A stretch of DNA of 5,212 nucleotides from Clostridia bacterium. Lineage in GTDB: Bacteria; Bacillota; Clostridia; Christensenellales; Borkfalkiaceae. Positions within the stretch are counted from its first letter, which is position 1; each line of letters opens with the position of its first letter. Below, piece after piece: positions 5,190 to 5,212 of this stretch. Made by a program: the position numbers and the translations under genes. The stretch lies in contig CAAGDF010000048.1 in assembly GCA_900768525.1 (NCBI GenBank), forward strand, positions 1 through 5,212, read 5' to 3'. The notes under the pieces are model-generated. The model had not been told where the DNA came from. It did no database searches and saw only the letters and a program-made list of their open reading frames with translations.

Positions 5190-5212
5190 AGATCGGAAGA
5201 GCACACGTCTGA
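5190..5212. other. Illumina TruSeq adapter read-through (non-genomic)
   Basis: The final 23 bases begin AGATCGGAAGAGCACACGTC and continue TGA, identical to the start of the standard Illumina TruSeq read-1 3' adapter. They sit exactly at the contig end and add the artefactual tail 'IGRAHV' plus a stop to the TldD frame. The sequence should be trimmed and the last gene marked as 3' partial. Confidence 0.97.

Overview
The window looks like a metagenome-assembled contig from an uncultured low-to-mid-GC Firmicute, most likely a gut-type clostridium. Three things point there: a clostridial-style Gly-X-Thr collagen-like surface protein, strong AGGAG-type ribosome binding sites, and a perfect TTGACA-17-TATAAT promoter. 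This placement is an inference from gene style. The last 23 bases (5190-5212) are Illumina adapter, so the right-hand end is an assembly boundary and not genomic sequence.

All genes read rightward. The layout is: (1) the 3' part of a collagen-like protein gene with a strong intrinsic terminator (1-556); (2) a 277-bp MITE-like element (566-842); (3) an ASCH-domain gene whose 5' end is replaced by the end of that element (812-1144); (4) a consensus promoter and three 18-19-nt tandem repeats leading into an unrecognised multi-pass membrane protein (1305-2240); (5) a tightly coupled pair, a 111-aa PII-like protein (2313-2648) and a CPA-type cation/proton antiporter (2650-3891) separated by one base; (6) a second, inverted 276-bp copy of the MITE-like element (3898-4173); (7) the first two thirds of a TldD/PmbA-family metallopeptidase gene (4247-5189), cut off by the adapter.

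The most interesting structure is the repeat family. Both copies have terminal inverted repeats, are flanked by TA, and contain two consecutive ~107-nt imperfect hairpins, so a single strand can fold into a three-way junction. The interiors of the two copies are clearly homologous, but their termini are different sequences that still pair within each copy, and hairpin A carries paired (compensatory-looking) differences. This suggests that folding, not just sequence, is maintained. One copy sits just after a terminator hairpin. The other sits between a stop codon and a hairpin.

The second point of interest is the PII-like/antiporter pair. The antiporter has no C-terminal RCK/TrkA domain, and the small PII-like protein next to it is a natural candidate for a separate regulatory subunit. 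The membrane protein upstream may share their transcript, since no clear terminator is seen in the 72-nt gap.
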